Shown here: positions 1 to 5,787 of the stretch, piece after piece
Layout of the letters: each line of letters starts with the position of its first letter
How positions within the stretch are numbered: position 1 is the first letter of the stretch
The notes under the pieces: generated by a model
What the model saw: the letters and a program-made list of their open reading frames with translations, nothing else
What the model was told of the DNA's origin: nothing
Database searches by the model: none
Virus record (IMG/VR): IMGVR_UViG_3300007735_000721
Span: 1-40,185 of that record
Length of the DNA: 40,185 bases
Direction: 5' to 3' (one strand)
Source of the DNA: a virus
Made by a program: the position numbers and the translations under genes

Positions 1-127
1 CTACTTCAACCGCACATTTTGCGAGATTCGCGGCTGTGCGGGCCTCCACCATTGAGCGAACGTGTTGCTCATAGCGATCTGATGCGCGAACCTTCATCTC
101 CACCTTGCTCATGCTGTAGCCCGGAAA
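1..127. repeat. Terminal direct repeat, left copy (circle closure)
   Basis: These 127 bases are identical to 40059-40185. An exact overlap of this size at contig ends is typical of a circular molecule closed by an assembler's k-mer overlap, so it most likely marks a circular or circularly permuted genome of 40,058 bp and not a biological terminal repeat. A gene reads through the junction without interruption, which supports this. Confidence 0.9.
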
Positions 128-265
128 GTCTCCAGCAAAATCGGTGCAGAGTTGTGCAAAGAATATCGACTTGGTGTCTTCGAGAAGCCGGGCTTTAGCG
201 TCAAGCGCAACAAACCGCTCGTAGGCTTCTTGGTAGATTTCGCTTTGGGGGCGGCGGTTGCTCAT
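1..265 (-). CDS. Hypothetical protein, N-terminal part (continues at 40058 on the circle)
   Basis: The ATG at 263-265 overlaps the stop of the upstream gene as ATGA. The frame stays open to base 1 and continues at 40058 down to a stop at 39988, giving a 111-residue protein on the circular genome. It begins MSNRRPQSEI and is helical and charged, with no recognised domain. It belongs to the leftward operon, just downstream of the Rad52-like gene, so a role in recombination or early host takeover is possible but unsupported. An internal ATG at 110-112 gives only the last 60 residues, but the coupled upstream start is better. Confidence 0.8.
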   Translation of the reverse strand, partial: MSNRRPQSEIYQEAYERFVALDAKARLLEDTKSIFFAQLCTDFAGDFPGYSMSKVEMKVRASDRYEQHVRSMVEARTAANLAKCAVEV

Positions 266-444
266 GGTGCTTTGACCTGTTCTGCGTGTATCCATTCGCG
301 ACCTTTTGCGTCGCTTATTGCCTCAAGCATTTTCCATTGCACCTCTGCCTGCGCTCTAAGCCTTGCAGTCTCCCGTGCGCGCTCCCTCCATACGCGCAGG
401 CGCTTGAGGTAAGGGCTTTCGAACGGGTCGCTGTAGTCGCTCAT
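262..444 (-). CDS. Small charged hypothetical protein
   Basis: This 60-residue, arginine- and glutamate-rich, probably all-helical protein has no recognised domain. Its ATG overlaps the stop of the Rad52-like gene and its own TGA overlaps the next ATG. It is therefore a translationally coupled member of the leftward operon and may assist the annealing protein upstream. Function unknown. Confidence 0.75.
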   Translation of the reverse strand: MSDYSDPFESPYLKRLRVWRERARETARLRAQAEVQWKMLEAISDAKGREWIHAEQVKAP

Positions 445-1133
445 TCCGCCGCGCTCCTCTTTGCAAACGAGGCACGCTGTCCGTCCCTTGCGCCTTCGAC
501 TTGTTTGGCAAGGTCAGGATAAGCCTCACGCAGTCGGGCAAGCTTTGCGCTGTTGGCTTCAAGCCAGGACACAAGGCCAGCCTCATCCGTGAGCTTGCCG
601 ATCTCTTTAACGGCATCGTCCACAAACTGGCTTGCCTTCTGACTTCCGGCATCTTTGCCTTTTGGCTCTGGCTTAATCGGTGTCGGGCGATTGCCACGAA
701 GCACGCGGTCAAGTTCAGGCTTTGCCTCGTCAGCGATGACGTAGGACTTGCCGAAAGCCTTGAGCGGAACCCACGGTGACTTGAGATTGTACAGATAGCG
801 CCCGATGCCCCAGCGAACCGCAGCCCGCTTGAATGCATCCGACAGCGCGCCCTTCTCGGCTTCTACGTCGCTGTCCCCTGCGCCGTCAGACTTCCACACC
901 CACTCTTCGCCGCACTTGATGCCGATCTCGCAGACGGTCTTTGAGCCTTCGATGACATAGCGGTTCTGCCAGCCAGCAGGGCCGCAGACAGTGTCCAGGC
1001 GGTCCATGACTGTGCGGGCGTCGATGTAAGCCAGTGCCATCCCCTTGGTCTTGTCCTGCGTGGTGGACCCGACGCGCCAATCCACTTCGCTGGGGTCAAA
1101 CGGGGACGAGAGTTGTTCGAAGATGTCGCTCAT
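441..1133 (-). CDS. Rad52/22-family single-strand annealing protein
   Basis: The 230-residue protein matches phage Rad52-like annealing proteins. Residues about 5-150 show the family pattern: DVxWRVG-like start, YIDARTVMDRLD, GWQNRY, a CEIGI strand, GAGDSD, then AEKGALSDAFKRAAVRWGIGRYLY. Such proteins anneal complementary strands during phage recombination and concatemer formation. The C-terminal 80 residues are helical and variable, as usual for partner-binding tails. It sits in the leftward early operon, coupled by ATGA overlaps to the genes on both sides, in the place other temperate phages carry Erf or Bet. The identification rests on motifs read by eye. Confidence 0.85.
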   Translation of the reverse strand: MSDIFEQLSSPFDPSEVDWRVGSTTQDKTKGMALAYIDARTVMDRLDTVCGPAGWQNRYVIEGSKTVCEIGIKCGEEWVWKSDGAGDSDVEAEKGALSDAFKRAAVRWGIGRYLYNLKSPWVPLKAFGKSYVIADEAKPELDRVLRGNRPTPIKPEPKGKDAGSQKASQFVDDAVKEIGKLTDEAGLVSWLEANSAKLARLREAYPDLAKQVEGARDGQRASFAKRSAAE

Positions 1134-1396
1134 TCTGCGGCCTCCAGACCAAGGGTGCGGGCCAGTGCGTTGCTGCTGTTTTCAAGCTCGCGAACCATGC
1201 GCTCCATTTGCGACAAGGCGGTCAGCGGGTTCTCTGACCTGCCGCGCACTTCCTTGAAGTGCCCGTTGCAGAACCAGCCGAGGTTGACGCTGTAAGCCAT
1301 TGTGCTGGTCACGAATTCCGGCCTGCCGAGTGCGGCCAGCCGATCGTCAAGGTCTGCCACCATGCGTTCAATCTCTGCGATAACTTGGTCGCTCAT
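1130..1396 (-). CDS. Hypothetical coiled-coil protein
   Basis: The 88-residue product begins MSDQVIAEIE and has helical heptad-like segments at both ends around a short middle with WFCNGHF. The start at 1394-1396 overlaps the stop of the HNH gene (ATGA); a longer frame from 1522 would run into that gene and is rejected. The stop overlaps the Rad52-like start. No domain recognised; the position suggests an accessory factor of the recombination block. Confidence 0.75.
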   Translation of the reverse strand: MSDQVIAEIERMVADLDDRLAALGRPEFVTSTMAYSVNLGWFCNGHFKEVRGRSENPLTALSQMERMVRELENSSNALARTLGLEAAE

Positions 1397-1743
1397 TTTG
1401 TATCCCTCCGAATAACGGTTCCGTCCATTTTCTTGGTCCAGGCTTTGTTGAACCCGGCAGATTTCATGGTCCCTTGCGGCGTCGGATTGCTGTGCTTCTT
1501 CAGCAGCCGCTTTGCCTTGCAATTAGCGACGTGTTCCCGTGCCGACTTTTCCTTGTGGCAGACGATGCAGATGGGCCGCAGGTTTTCGACCTCGTGCGCT
1601 CCGCCGTCGACCAAGGCCAAATGGTGGTCAAGGTGAACGTCACCAATCATCTCGCTTGAACCGCAGTTGCTGCACATCACGGTCGCGCCGTGAGCCTTCA
1701 GCACTGCCAGGCGCATGGCTGGGGTAATTGCGGGGCGCTTCAT
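1393..1743 (-). CDS. HNH endonuclease-like protein
   Basis: This 116-residue protein has a compact HNH zinc-finger motif: Cys24-x2-Cys27, then Asp39-His40-His41, Asn54, and Cys59-x2-Cys62-His63. HNH proteins cut DNA using one metal ion and a histidine. The basic tail (residues 66-116) may bind DNA. It is coupled to both neighbours in the leftward operon beside the Rad52-like gene, so a role in processing DNA for recombination is plausible. A homing function is less likely because it is embedded in an ATGA-coupled chain. Confidence 0.85.
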   Translation of the reverse strand: MKRPAITPAMRLAVLKAHGATVMCSNCGSSEMIGDVHLDHHLALVDGGAHEVENLRPICIVCHKEKSAREHVANCKAKRLLKKHSNPTPQGTMKSAGFNKAWTKKMDGTVIRRDTK

Positions 1744-1964
1744 TTCTGCGCCTCAATCATTGCCACCTGAATCCAATACGACTTCATCAGGTCAAAGCCC
1801 TCCTGCGCCTTGGCCATAGCGAACATCATGTCGCTGAGTTCTGGCTTGCCGTGGTAGGCACCGACGACAGCGCCAAAGCACTGGCGAATAGCGGCCTTTG
1901 TCGCTTCCAGTGACTCAAAGTCCTGAATGCGGATTTGTTCCGGGAACTGGACTACTTCACCCAT
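1740..1964 (-). CDS. Hypothetical protein
   Basis: The 74-residue product starts MGEVVQFPEQ at 1962-1964, preceded by GGAGGA five bases upstream. A longer frame to 2003 is open but has no better start. It overlaps the upstream small zinc-finger gene by eight bases and the HNH gene by four. Predicted helical; no recognised family. Confidence 0.75.
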   Translation of the reverse strand: MGEVVQFPEQIRIQDFESLEATKAAIRQCFGAVVGAYHGKPELSDMMFAMAKAQEGFDLMKSYWIQVAMIEAQK

Positions 1965-2139
1965 GAGCTTCCTCCACGACCGTCTGGCAGATTGCGCAGA
2001 CAATCCACTTGATGTGCTTGCGGTTCCCGCACCAGCATTCGTCTACAGCCTTGCGCTGCGCGTAGCCTTGGAGCGGTTCGTCGACATCCCCCGTGTTTGT
2101 GCAGGGGATGTCTCCATATGTGCGGTTGTGGCGGTTCAT
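1957..2139 (-). CDS. Small putative zinc-binding protein
   Basis: This 60-residue protein carries CWCGN and, 11 residues on, VCAIC, a spacing that could form a four-cysteine zinc site. It is coupled at both ends (ATGA with the upstream gene). The overlapping longer frame at 1952-2185 is a shadow. Function unknown; small zinc-ribbon proteins are common in phage early operons. Confidence 0.7.
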   Translation of the reverse strand: MNRHNRTYGDIPCTNTGDVDEPLQGYAQRKAVDECWCGNRKHIKWIVCAICQTVVEEAHG

Positions 2140-2354
2140 AGGCCCAACACCGACTTGAGGGCCTTTTCATAGTTGCACTTGGCATGACACCAGAGCAGCA
2201 GCGCCGCGTCGTATGCGAGCCGTGCCTTGGGGTCTGTCGGGTTAGCTTCGGACGCCTTGTACGTGGCGTCCTTTGCTGTTTCGAGTTCGTTCAGGTTAAG
2301 CCGAAGCTCAATCAGGAACGGATCATTCTCGACGGTGGCGCTGTCGTAGGTCAT
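2136..2354 (-). CDS. Hypothetical helical protein
   Basis: This 72-residue protein is alanine-, leucine- and glutamate-rich with a likely two-helix hairpin and a central DPKARLAYDAA. It overlaps both neighbours by four bases (ATGA), as expected for the second gene of the pL operon. No recognised domain. Confidence 0.75.
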   Translation of the reverse strand: MTYDSATVENDPFLIELRLNLNELETAKDATYKASEANPTDPKARLAYDAALLLWCHAKCNYEKALKSVLGL

Positions 2355-2530
2355 TGCGACACCACGGTGTAGTAACCAGCCTTGAGATGGCTGCGGTTGT
2401 CTACGTCACATGCCGACCTGATCTTCACAGCCGCGTCGTAGCGACCAAGGTTGAAGCAGGCGATCATGCAGCCGAAAACAATGGCGCAGGCGATAGCAGT
2501 GGCCGAAGCCTGAGTTGGAGTTATGTGCAT
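2351..2530 (-). CDS. Small membrane protein, first gene of the leftward operon
   Basis: The 59-residue product starts MHITPTQ at 2528-2530 and is preceded by AGGAGGG with a five-base spacer, a strong ribosome binding site. One membrane segment spans about residues 9-27 (ATAIACAIVFGCMIACF). It lies about 20 bases downstream of the predicted pL start. By position it resembles early membrane proteins of temperate phages, but no family is recognised. The frame extends to 2584, but that start would lie upstream of the pL transcript. Confidence 0.75.
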   Translation of the reverse strand: MHITPTQASATAIACAIVFGCMIACFNLGRYDAAVKIRSACDVDNRSHLKAGYYTVVSQ

Positions 2531-2555
2531 TGGTCCCTCCTGTGTGGGTAGGGAC

Positions 2556-2584
2556 AATGTATTCACCCCGTGAATATGCGTCAA
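2556..2584 (-). promoter_or_regulatory. Leftward early promoter pL
   Basis: Read on the minus strand, a -35 TTGACG (2584-2579) and a -10 TACATT (2561-2556) are separated by exactly 17 bases. A 15-base palindrome, ATTCAC-CCC-GTGAAT (2561-2575), fills most of the spacer, so a bound repressor would block RNA polymerase. Transcription would start near 2549 and reach the first leftward gene at 2530. Confidence 0.8.
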
Positions 2585-2606
2585 GTGAAATACTGCACCC
2601 GGTGCA
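2561..2606. promoter_or_regulatory. Operator pair OL
   Basis: Two palindromes share a core: ATTCAC-CCC-GTGAAT at 2561-2575 and TGCAC-CCG-GTGCA at 2594-2606. The first lies within pL, the second just upstream of its -35. They resemble the sites between the two repressor genes (3028-3059), so they are the likely left operators for the CI-like or Cro-like protein. Confidence 0.65.
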
Positions 2607-2612
2607 AGTTAT

Positions 2613-2654
2613 GGCGTGCGCGCAAGCGTACACGCCGCGCATGAAAACATGCGC
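2613..2654. promoter_or_regulatory. Two adjacent hairpins between repressor gene and pL
   Basis: GGCGTG (2613-2618) pairs with CACGCC (2631-2636) around an inner CGC-GCAA-GCG stem. GCGCATG (2637-2643) pairs perfectly with CATGCGC (2648-2654) around a four-base loop. They lie downstream of the CI-like stop on its own strand and upstream of pL. Neither has a T-run, so they are not classical terminators; they could end, pause or stabilise the repressor transcript. Confidence 0.5.
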
Positions 2655-2692
2655 CAAAACGTCACACCTTGTTTGGTGGGGTCGGTAGTCGC

Positions 2693-3007
2693 CTAAGCGA
2701 CTTTAATCATCGCCTTCAAAACGGTCACAGCCGCTTGTACGGATTCCGGCGGTAATTTGTTTACCAGAAGCGTCAATTCGCTAGGGGCACCTGGAAGCCT
2801 GCCAATTAAGTCGGCCGGTTCGCACCCCAGAGCGTCGGCGAACGCCTCCAGGATCGGCTGTGAGTAGGGCTGCTCGCCCCTTTCAATGCGGGACACGGTC
2901 GGCTGGCTGACACCTACCCGCGAGGCAAGCTGCACAAGAGTCAACCCCCGGTACTTGCGCCACTCCCTTATGAAGACTCGTTTTGCCATGCCCATAAAAT
3001 GATGCAT
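2693..3007 (-). CDS. CI-like repressor, short helix-turn-helix protein
   Basis: The 104-residue protein has a Cro/CI-type helix-turn-helix at about residues 20-60: LTLVQLASRVGVSQPTVSRIERG, typical of the XRE family. It lacks a LexA-like self-cleavage domain, so induction is unlikely to be by RecA-driven cleavage. It faces away from a second helix-turn-helix gene across shared operators, as CI and Cro do. The start at 3005-3007 is chosen because AAGGGGG lies just upstream; ATGs at 2995 and 2989 and starts at 3022-3025 are alternatives. The SD lies in the loop of a potential RNA hairpin (3000-3024). Which of the two regulators maintains lysogeny is inferred from layout. Confidence 0.8.
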   Translation of the reverse strand: MHHFMGMAKRVFIREWRKYRGLTLVQLASRVGVSQPTVSRIERGEQPYSQPILEAFADALGCEPADLIGRLPGAPSELTLLVNKLPPESVQAAVTVLKAMIKVA

Positions 3008-3024
3008 CGCACCCCCTTGCATCA
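3000..3024 (-). promoter_or_regulatory. Hairpin over the repressor ribosome binding site
   Basis: In the leftward transcript TGATGCA (3024-3018) can pair with TGCATCA (3006-3000). The 11-base loop contains the SD AGGGGG, and the start codon straddles the loop and stem. Such a structure could make repressor translation dependent on protein or temperature, but it may also be chance. Confidence 0.4.
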
Positions 3025-3046
3025 AATATTCACTGGGTGTAATTAT
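3017..3046 (+). promoter_or_regulatory. Rightward early promoter pR
   Basis: TTGCAT (3017-3022) is a plausible -35. Possible -10 boxes are TGTAAT (3038-3043, five of six consensus bases, spacer 15) or AATTAT (3041-3046, spacer 18). Either puts the transcript start only a few bases before, or at, the cro ATG at 3054. The promoter is interleaved with the right operators. Confidence 0.55.
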
Positions 3047-3059
3047 TCACCCTATGAAA
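3028..3059. promoter_or_regulatory. Operator pair OR
   Basis: ATTCAC-TGG-GTGTAA (3028-3042) and ATTCAC-CCT-ATGAAA (3045-3059) have centres 17 bases apart and share the ATTCAC half-site of the left operator. The second covers the cro start codon. They lie between divergent regulator genes and overlap pR. Confidence 0.65.
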
Positions 3060-3263
3060 CTAGAAACCTACATCGCCCGTCAGGGCCTTACGCAAGCCGA
3101 GTTCGCTGAACTCGCAGATGTCCCGCAACCGACCATCAGCCGCCTGCTGACCGGGTACAGCCTTCGTCCCTCGTGGAAGACGCTGGCGAAAATCCATGCG
3201 GCCACCAAGGGCGCGGTCAGCGCGGGCGACTTCCTCAAGTCTCAACTTCAAGCAGCCGAATAG
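3054..3263 (+). CDS. Cro-like helix-turn-helix regulator
   Basis: The 69-residue protein is almost entirely one helix-turn-helix domain: LTQAEFAELADVPQPTISRLLTG at about residues 12-34. It is the first rightward gene, divergent from the CI-like gene, so it probably shuts off the repressor and early promoters. No Shine-Dalgarno sequence precedes its ATG; the upstream bases are operator and promoter, which suggests leaderless or near-leaderless translation. A GGGGGA nine bases before the next ATG links it to the DnaA-domain gene downstream. Confidence 0.85.
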   Translation: MKLETYIARQGLTQAEFAELADVPQPTISRLLTGYSLRPSWKTLAKIHAATKGAVSAGDFLKSQLQAAE

Positions 3264-3272
3264 GGGGAAAGT

Positions 3273-3773
3273 ATGAAAACGTACACTGACGAAATCAACG
3301 TAGCCGCCAATCTTCAGGACGAATGTGTGACAGGCGGCGGCATCAGTGCCAACGCGCGTTGTGAACCATATGCGCGGGGACTTTTGAAGCCGCAGTCTGG
3401 CGGGAACGATAACGCGGCGGCAATCGAAGGGTTGCAGACAAAACGCGCTCACATCAAGCATTTAATTGCGAAAGCCGCAGCCGATAACGGTGTCAGCTAC
3501 GAAGACATCATGAGCCGTGCTCGCCCGCAGAACATCTGCCGCGCCCGCTTCGATGCAATCGCTGCCGTGGCTAACGCTTACCCAGACATGAGCTTCCCGC
3601 GCATCGGTCGCATCTTCCAGCGGGACCACTCGTCAATTGTCCACGCGCTGATGATGCGCGGCGTGCAGCCGAGGTCGGGACGCATTCAGGAATACAAGAA
3701 ATTCGCTGCGTTAATGCAGCGGAGAGCGGTGGGGACCACAACAGAAGGAGAGACTGCACATGAAAATTCTTGA
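3273..3773 (+). CDS. DnaA domain IV (DNA-binding) protein
   Basis: This 166-residue protein contains the C-terminal DNA-binding domain of the chromosomal initiator DnaA at about residues 55-150. The diagnostic stretch is FPRIGRIF followed by RDHSSIVHA (117-125), matching DnaA's box-recognition signature (RDHTTV-A). The AAA+ ATPase and domain I are absent. The N-terminal 50 residues are unrelated and probably disordered. It may bind DnaA boxes or similar sites to control phage genes or steer host replication. It follows cro by nine bases with SD GGGGGA. It is a free-standing DNA-binding domain and not an initiator by itself. Confidence 0.85.
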   Translation: MKTYTDEINVAANLQDECVTGGGISANARCEPYARGLLKPQSGGNDNAAAIEGLQTKRAHIKHLIAKAAADNGVSYEDIMSRARPQNICRARFDAIAAVANAYPDMSFPRIGRIFQRDHSSIVHALMMRGVQPRSGRIQEYKKFAALMQRRAVGTTTEGETAHENS

Positions 3774-4056
3774 CGCATTTAAGAAAGAGACTGGCATTCA
3801 GGAAATGACGCCGGACATCATCCGCGCGCTCATCCTCGAAGTGAACAACGACCCGCTTGCTGGCCTTGGCTCACTCAGCAAGCTCGACATCATCGTTGAT
3901 AAGCTGATGGCTCAGTGGCGCATCTGTGCTGCCCAGATTCGTGGCATCCCGGTCAGGGACGCAAAGCCGCTCGTGCTGACATCGGTTGCCCCGACATCCA
4001 CGACAGTGCCTTCCGCAGAGAAGGCGGCAGCAGCCGCAAAAGCGGCGGGCATGTAA
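3760..4056 (+). CDS. Hypothetical early protein
   Basis: The 98-residue protein begins MKILDAFKKETGIQ and ends in an alanine/lysine-rich tail. Predicted helical; no family recognised. SD AAGGAGAG lies within the preceding DnaA-domain gene, which it overlaps by 14 bases, so the two are probably co-translated. It is the last gene before the terminator at 4099-4122. Confidence 0.75.
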   Translation: MKILDAFKKETGIQEMTPDIIRALILEVNNDPLAGLGSLSKLDIIVDKLMAQWRICAAQIRGIPVRDAKPLVLTSVAPTSTTVPSAEKAAAAAKAAGM

Positions 4057-4098
4057 CGGAACTGCCGCGCTTCCTGTTTCCCCGGCGCGGTCAACTAA

Positions 4099-4122
4099 GG
4101 GGGCTTCGGCCCCCACCTTTTT
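4099..4122 (+). terminator. Rho-independent terminator
   Basis: GGGGGC-TTCG-GCCCCC (4099-4114) is a perfect six-base-pair stem with a stable TTCG tetraloop, followed by ACC and five T. It separates the cro block from the replication block, so an antitermination step or read-through would set the level of the latter. Confidence 0.85.
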
Positions 4123-4135
4123 CCTCTGGTGACCC

Positions 4136-4450
4136 ATGCGAGTAGTCAACAAATACCGCGCACAGCCAGTTCGTGACGAAGACGGCTACTTCGCGTCCAA
4201 GAAAGAACACAAGCACTGGCAGGTGCTGAAACTGCGCCAGCGCGCAGGAGAGATCAGCAAGTTGGAGCGCCAGGTGCGCTTCCGGCTTGAGCACAACGGA
4301 ATTCACATCTGCGATTACGTGGCCGACTTCGTCTACTTCGAAGGTCAGCGCCGCGTGGTCTGCGATGTCAAGGGCTTCATCACATCTGAATTCAAACTCA
4401 AGGCAAAGCTCATGAGAGCGTTGCTCAACATCGAAGTGGAGACAGTCTAA
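4136..4450 (+). CDS. DUF1064-family phage nuclease-like protein
   Basis: The 104-residue protein matches the DUF1064 pattern: YFASKKEHKHWQVLKLRQRAGEI, then YVADFVYFE and VVCDVKG, with a lysine-rich helix after it. The acidic E-D-x-K layout (Glu24 in the helix, Asp62, Asp76-Lys78) is that of a PD-(D/E)xK nuclease fold. Family members lie in phage replication blocks and may act on branched DNA, though the biochemical role is unsettled. It directly follows the terminator and overlaps the next gene by one base (TAATG). Confidence 0.75.
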   Translation: MRVVNKYRAQPVRDEDGYFASKKEHKHWQVLKLRQRAGEISKLERQVRFRLEHNGIHICDYVADFVYFEGQRRVVCDVKGFITSEFKLKAKLMRALLNIEVETV

Positions 4451-4755
4451 TGGGCGGCATCCAATCCCATCTTCCTACCCGCATGTGGACCGCGTCACGC
4501 GAGGACAGCGAACACCTTGCCATGCGTATCCGTAACTATTGGGCAGTGCGTGGCTACAAGATCGAGACGGGCGTATTTGGCTTGTCCGAACTCGGCGAGA
4601 AGTACCCGGACGGGAGCCACATCTACAGCATCAGGTCCAACATGATCGGAGGCCATCCGCCCCGTGACCCGGCAGAGCCAGTCAAAGTTACGACGCCGAA
4701 GCTTTCTCCTGTCGAGCGTGTGGCCCAACTTCAACACAAGCTGGTGCGCGCATGA
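4450..4755 (+). CDS. Hypothetical protein
   Basis: The 101-residue protein contains MRIRNYWAVRGYKIETGVF and YSIRSNMIGGHPP. The pattern of a short helix followed by strands is common in alphaproteobacterial phage and genomic-island proteins of unknown function. One-base overlap with the DUF1064 gene and four-base overlap with the next gene show co-expression. Confidence 0.75.
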   Translation: MGGIQSHLPTRMWTASREDSEHLAMRIRNYWAVRGYKIETGVFGLSELGEKYPDGSHIYSIRSNMIGGHPPRDPAEPVKVTTPKLSPVERVAQLQHKLVRA

Positions 4756-5039
4756 AAGACCTCACCGCACTTCTCATGGGAGATCCAGCGGCAGCACATA
4801 GGCGAGCGCCGACGCAAGCGGAGATGGTTCGCCCGAATGCTGTCTGCGGTCATGAGCAGGTTCGCCAGCGAGGCCGCAAGCGCACCTCTGACTATTACCA
4901 ATGGCAGGTAGGCGAGAGCCGGAACTTCGACACATTCCGCGAGGCTAAGAACAAGGTCACGGGCCTTTACCTCAAGGGCATGACGGGCTCGATCCGCTCG
5001 CGCAAAGACGGGACTTACACCGTTACCAGGATGCTGTGA
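4752..5039 (+). CDS. Hypothetical protein
   Basis: The 95-residue basic protein has a C-terminal half with strand-rich spacing (YYQWQVGESRNFDTFREAKN, SIRSRKDGTYTVTRML). It may be a small nucleic-acid-binding or regulatory protein, but no family is recognised. ATG overlaps the previous stop; the methyltransferase starts two bases after its own stop. Confidence 0.7.
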   Translation: MKDLTALLMGDPAAAHRRAPTQAEMVRPNAVCGHEQVRQRGRKRTSDYYQWQVGESRNFDTFREAKNKVTGLYLKGMTGSIRSRKDGTYTVTRML

Positions 5040-5040
5040 C

Positions 5041-5787
5041 ATGACCTACGACCCCGCCGAGAACTCACGCAAGTCCTACGATGTGGCGATAGACGCCATG
5101 CGGGAGAAACTGGCCTCGTTCAGATGTGAGCGCATCCATGATGCGGTTCTTTACCAAGGTGATTGCAGGGAAATCCTGCCTTTGCTTCCAAAGGTGGATG
5201 CTGTGGTTACTGACCCGCCTTATGGGATCAATGCCGCGCGCGACCGCAAATCAGAGAAGTGGGGCTGGAAAGATTACGACGGTGCAGGCTGGGACAAGGT
5301 GCGCCCGTGCGATGATACGCTGCGCGCGGCATTCGGGGCGGCGAAGTCTTTGATTGTTTGGGGAGGCAATTACTTTTCCGACATCTTGCCCGCAAGCGAG
5401 CGGTGGTTGATTTGGGATAAGGGCCAGACGGATTTCTCATTGGCTGACGCCGAATTGGCGTGGTGCTCTGACGCTGGGGCTGTTCGCCGCCTGATGTACC
5501 CGCGCGCGACTGCACTGCAGGACGGCAAGGTCCACCCGACCCAAAAGCCGATTGCGGTCATGGAGTGGTGTCTTGGCTTCCTTCCGAAAGCCCGAACCAT
5601 CCTCGACCCCTTCATGGGTTCCGGCACTACAGGGGTTGCCTGTGCCAAACTAGGGCGGAAGTTCATCGGCATCGAACTTGAACCCAAGTATTTCGACATA
5701 GCCTGCAAGCGCATTGATGAGGCTTACCGTCAACCCCGGCTTTTCAAGGACGAACCACCCAAGCCAAAGCAGGAGGCGCTGCTATGA
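5041..5787 (+). CDS. DNA methyltransferase (N6-adenine or N4-cytosine type)
   Basis: The 248-residue enzyme shows the two core motifs in beta-class order: DPPYG at 58-62 (catalytic motif IV), then HPTQKP (165-170) and DPFMGSGTTG (189-198, AdoMet binding). It methylates an exocyclic amino group in DNA. With no restriction partner nearby it is an orphan enzyme, most likely protecting phage DNA or altering host regulation. The specificity cannot be read from the sequence. It overlaps the replication gene by four bases (ATGA). Confidence 0.9.
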   Translation: MTYDPAENSRKSYDVAIDAMREKLASFRCERIHDAVLYQGDCREILPLLPKVDAVVTDPPYGINAARDRKSEKWGWKDYDGAGWDKVRPCDDTLRAAFGAAKSLIVWGGNYFSDILPASERWLIWDKGQTDFSLADAELAWCSDAGAVRRLMYPRATALQDGKVHPTQKPIAVMEWCLGFLPKARTILDPFMGSGTTGVACAKLGRKFIGIELEPKYFDIACKRIDEAYRQPRLFKDEPPKPKQEALL

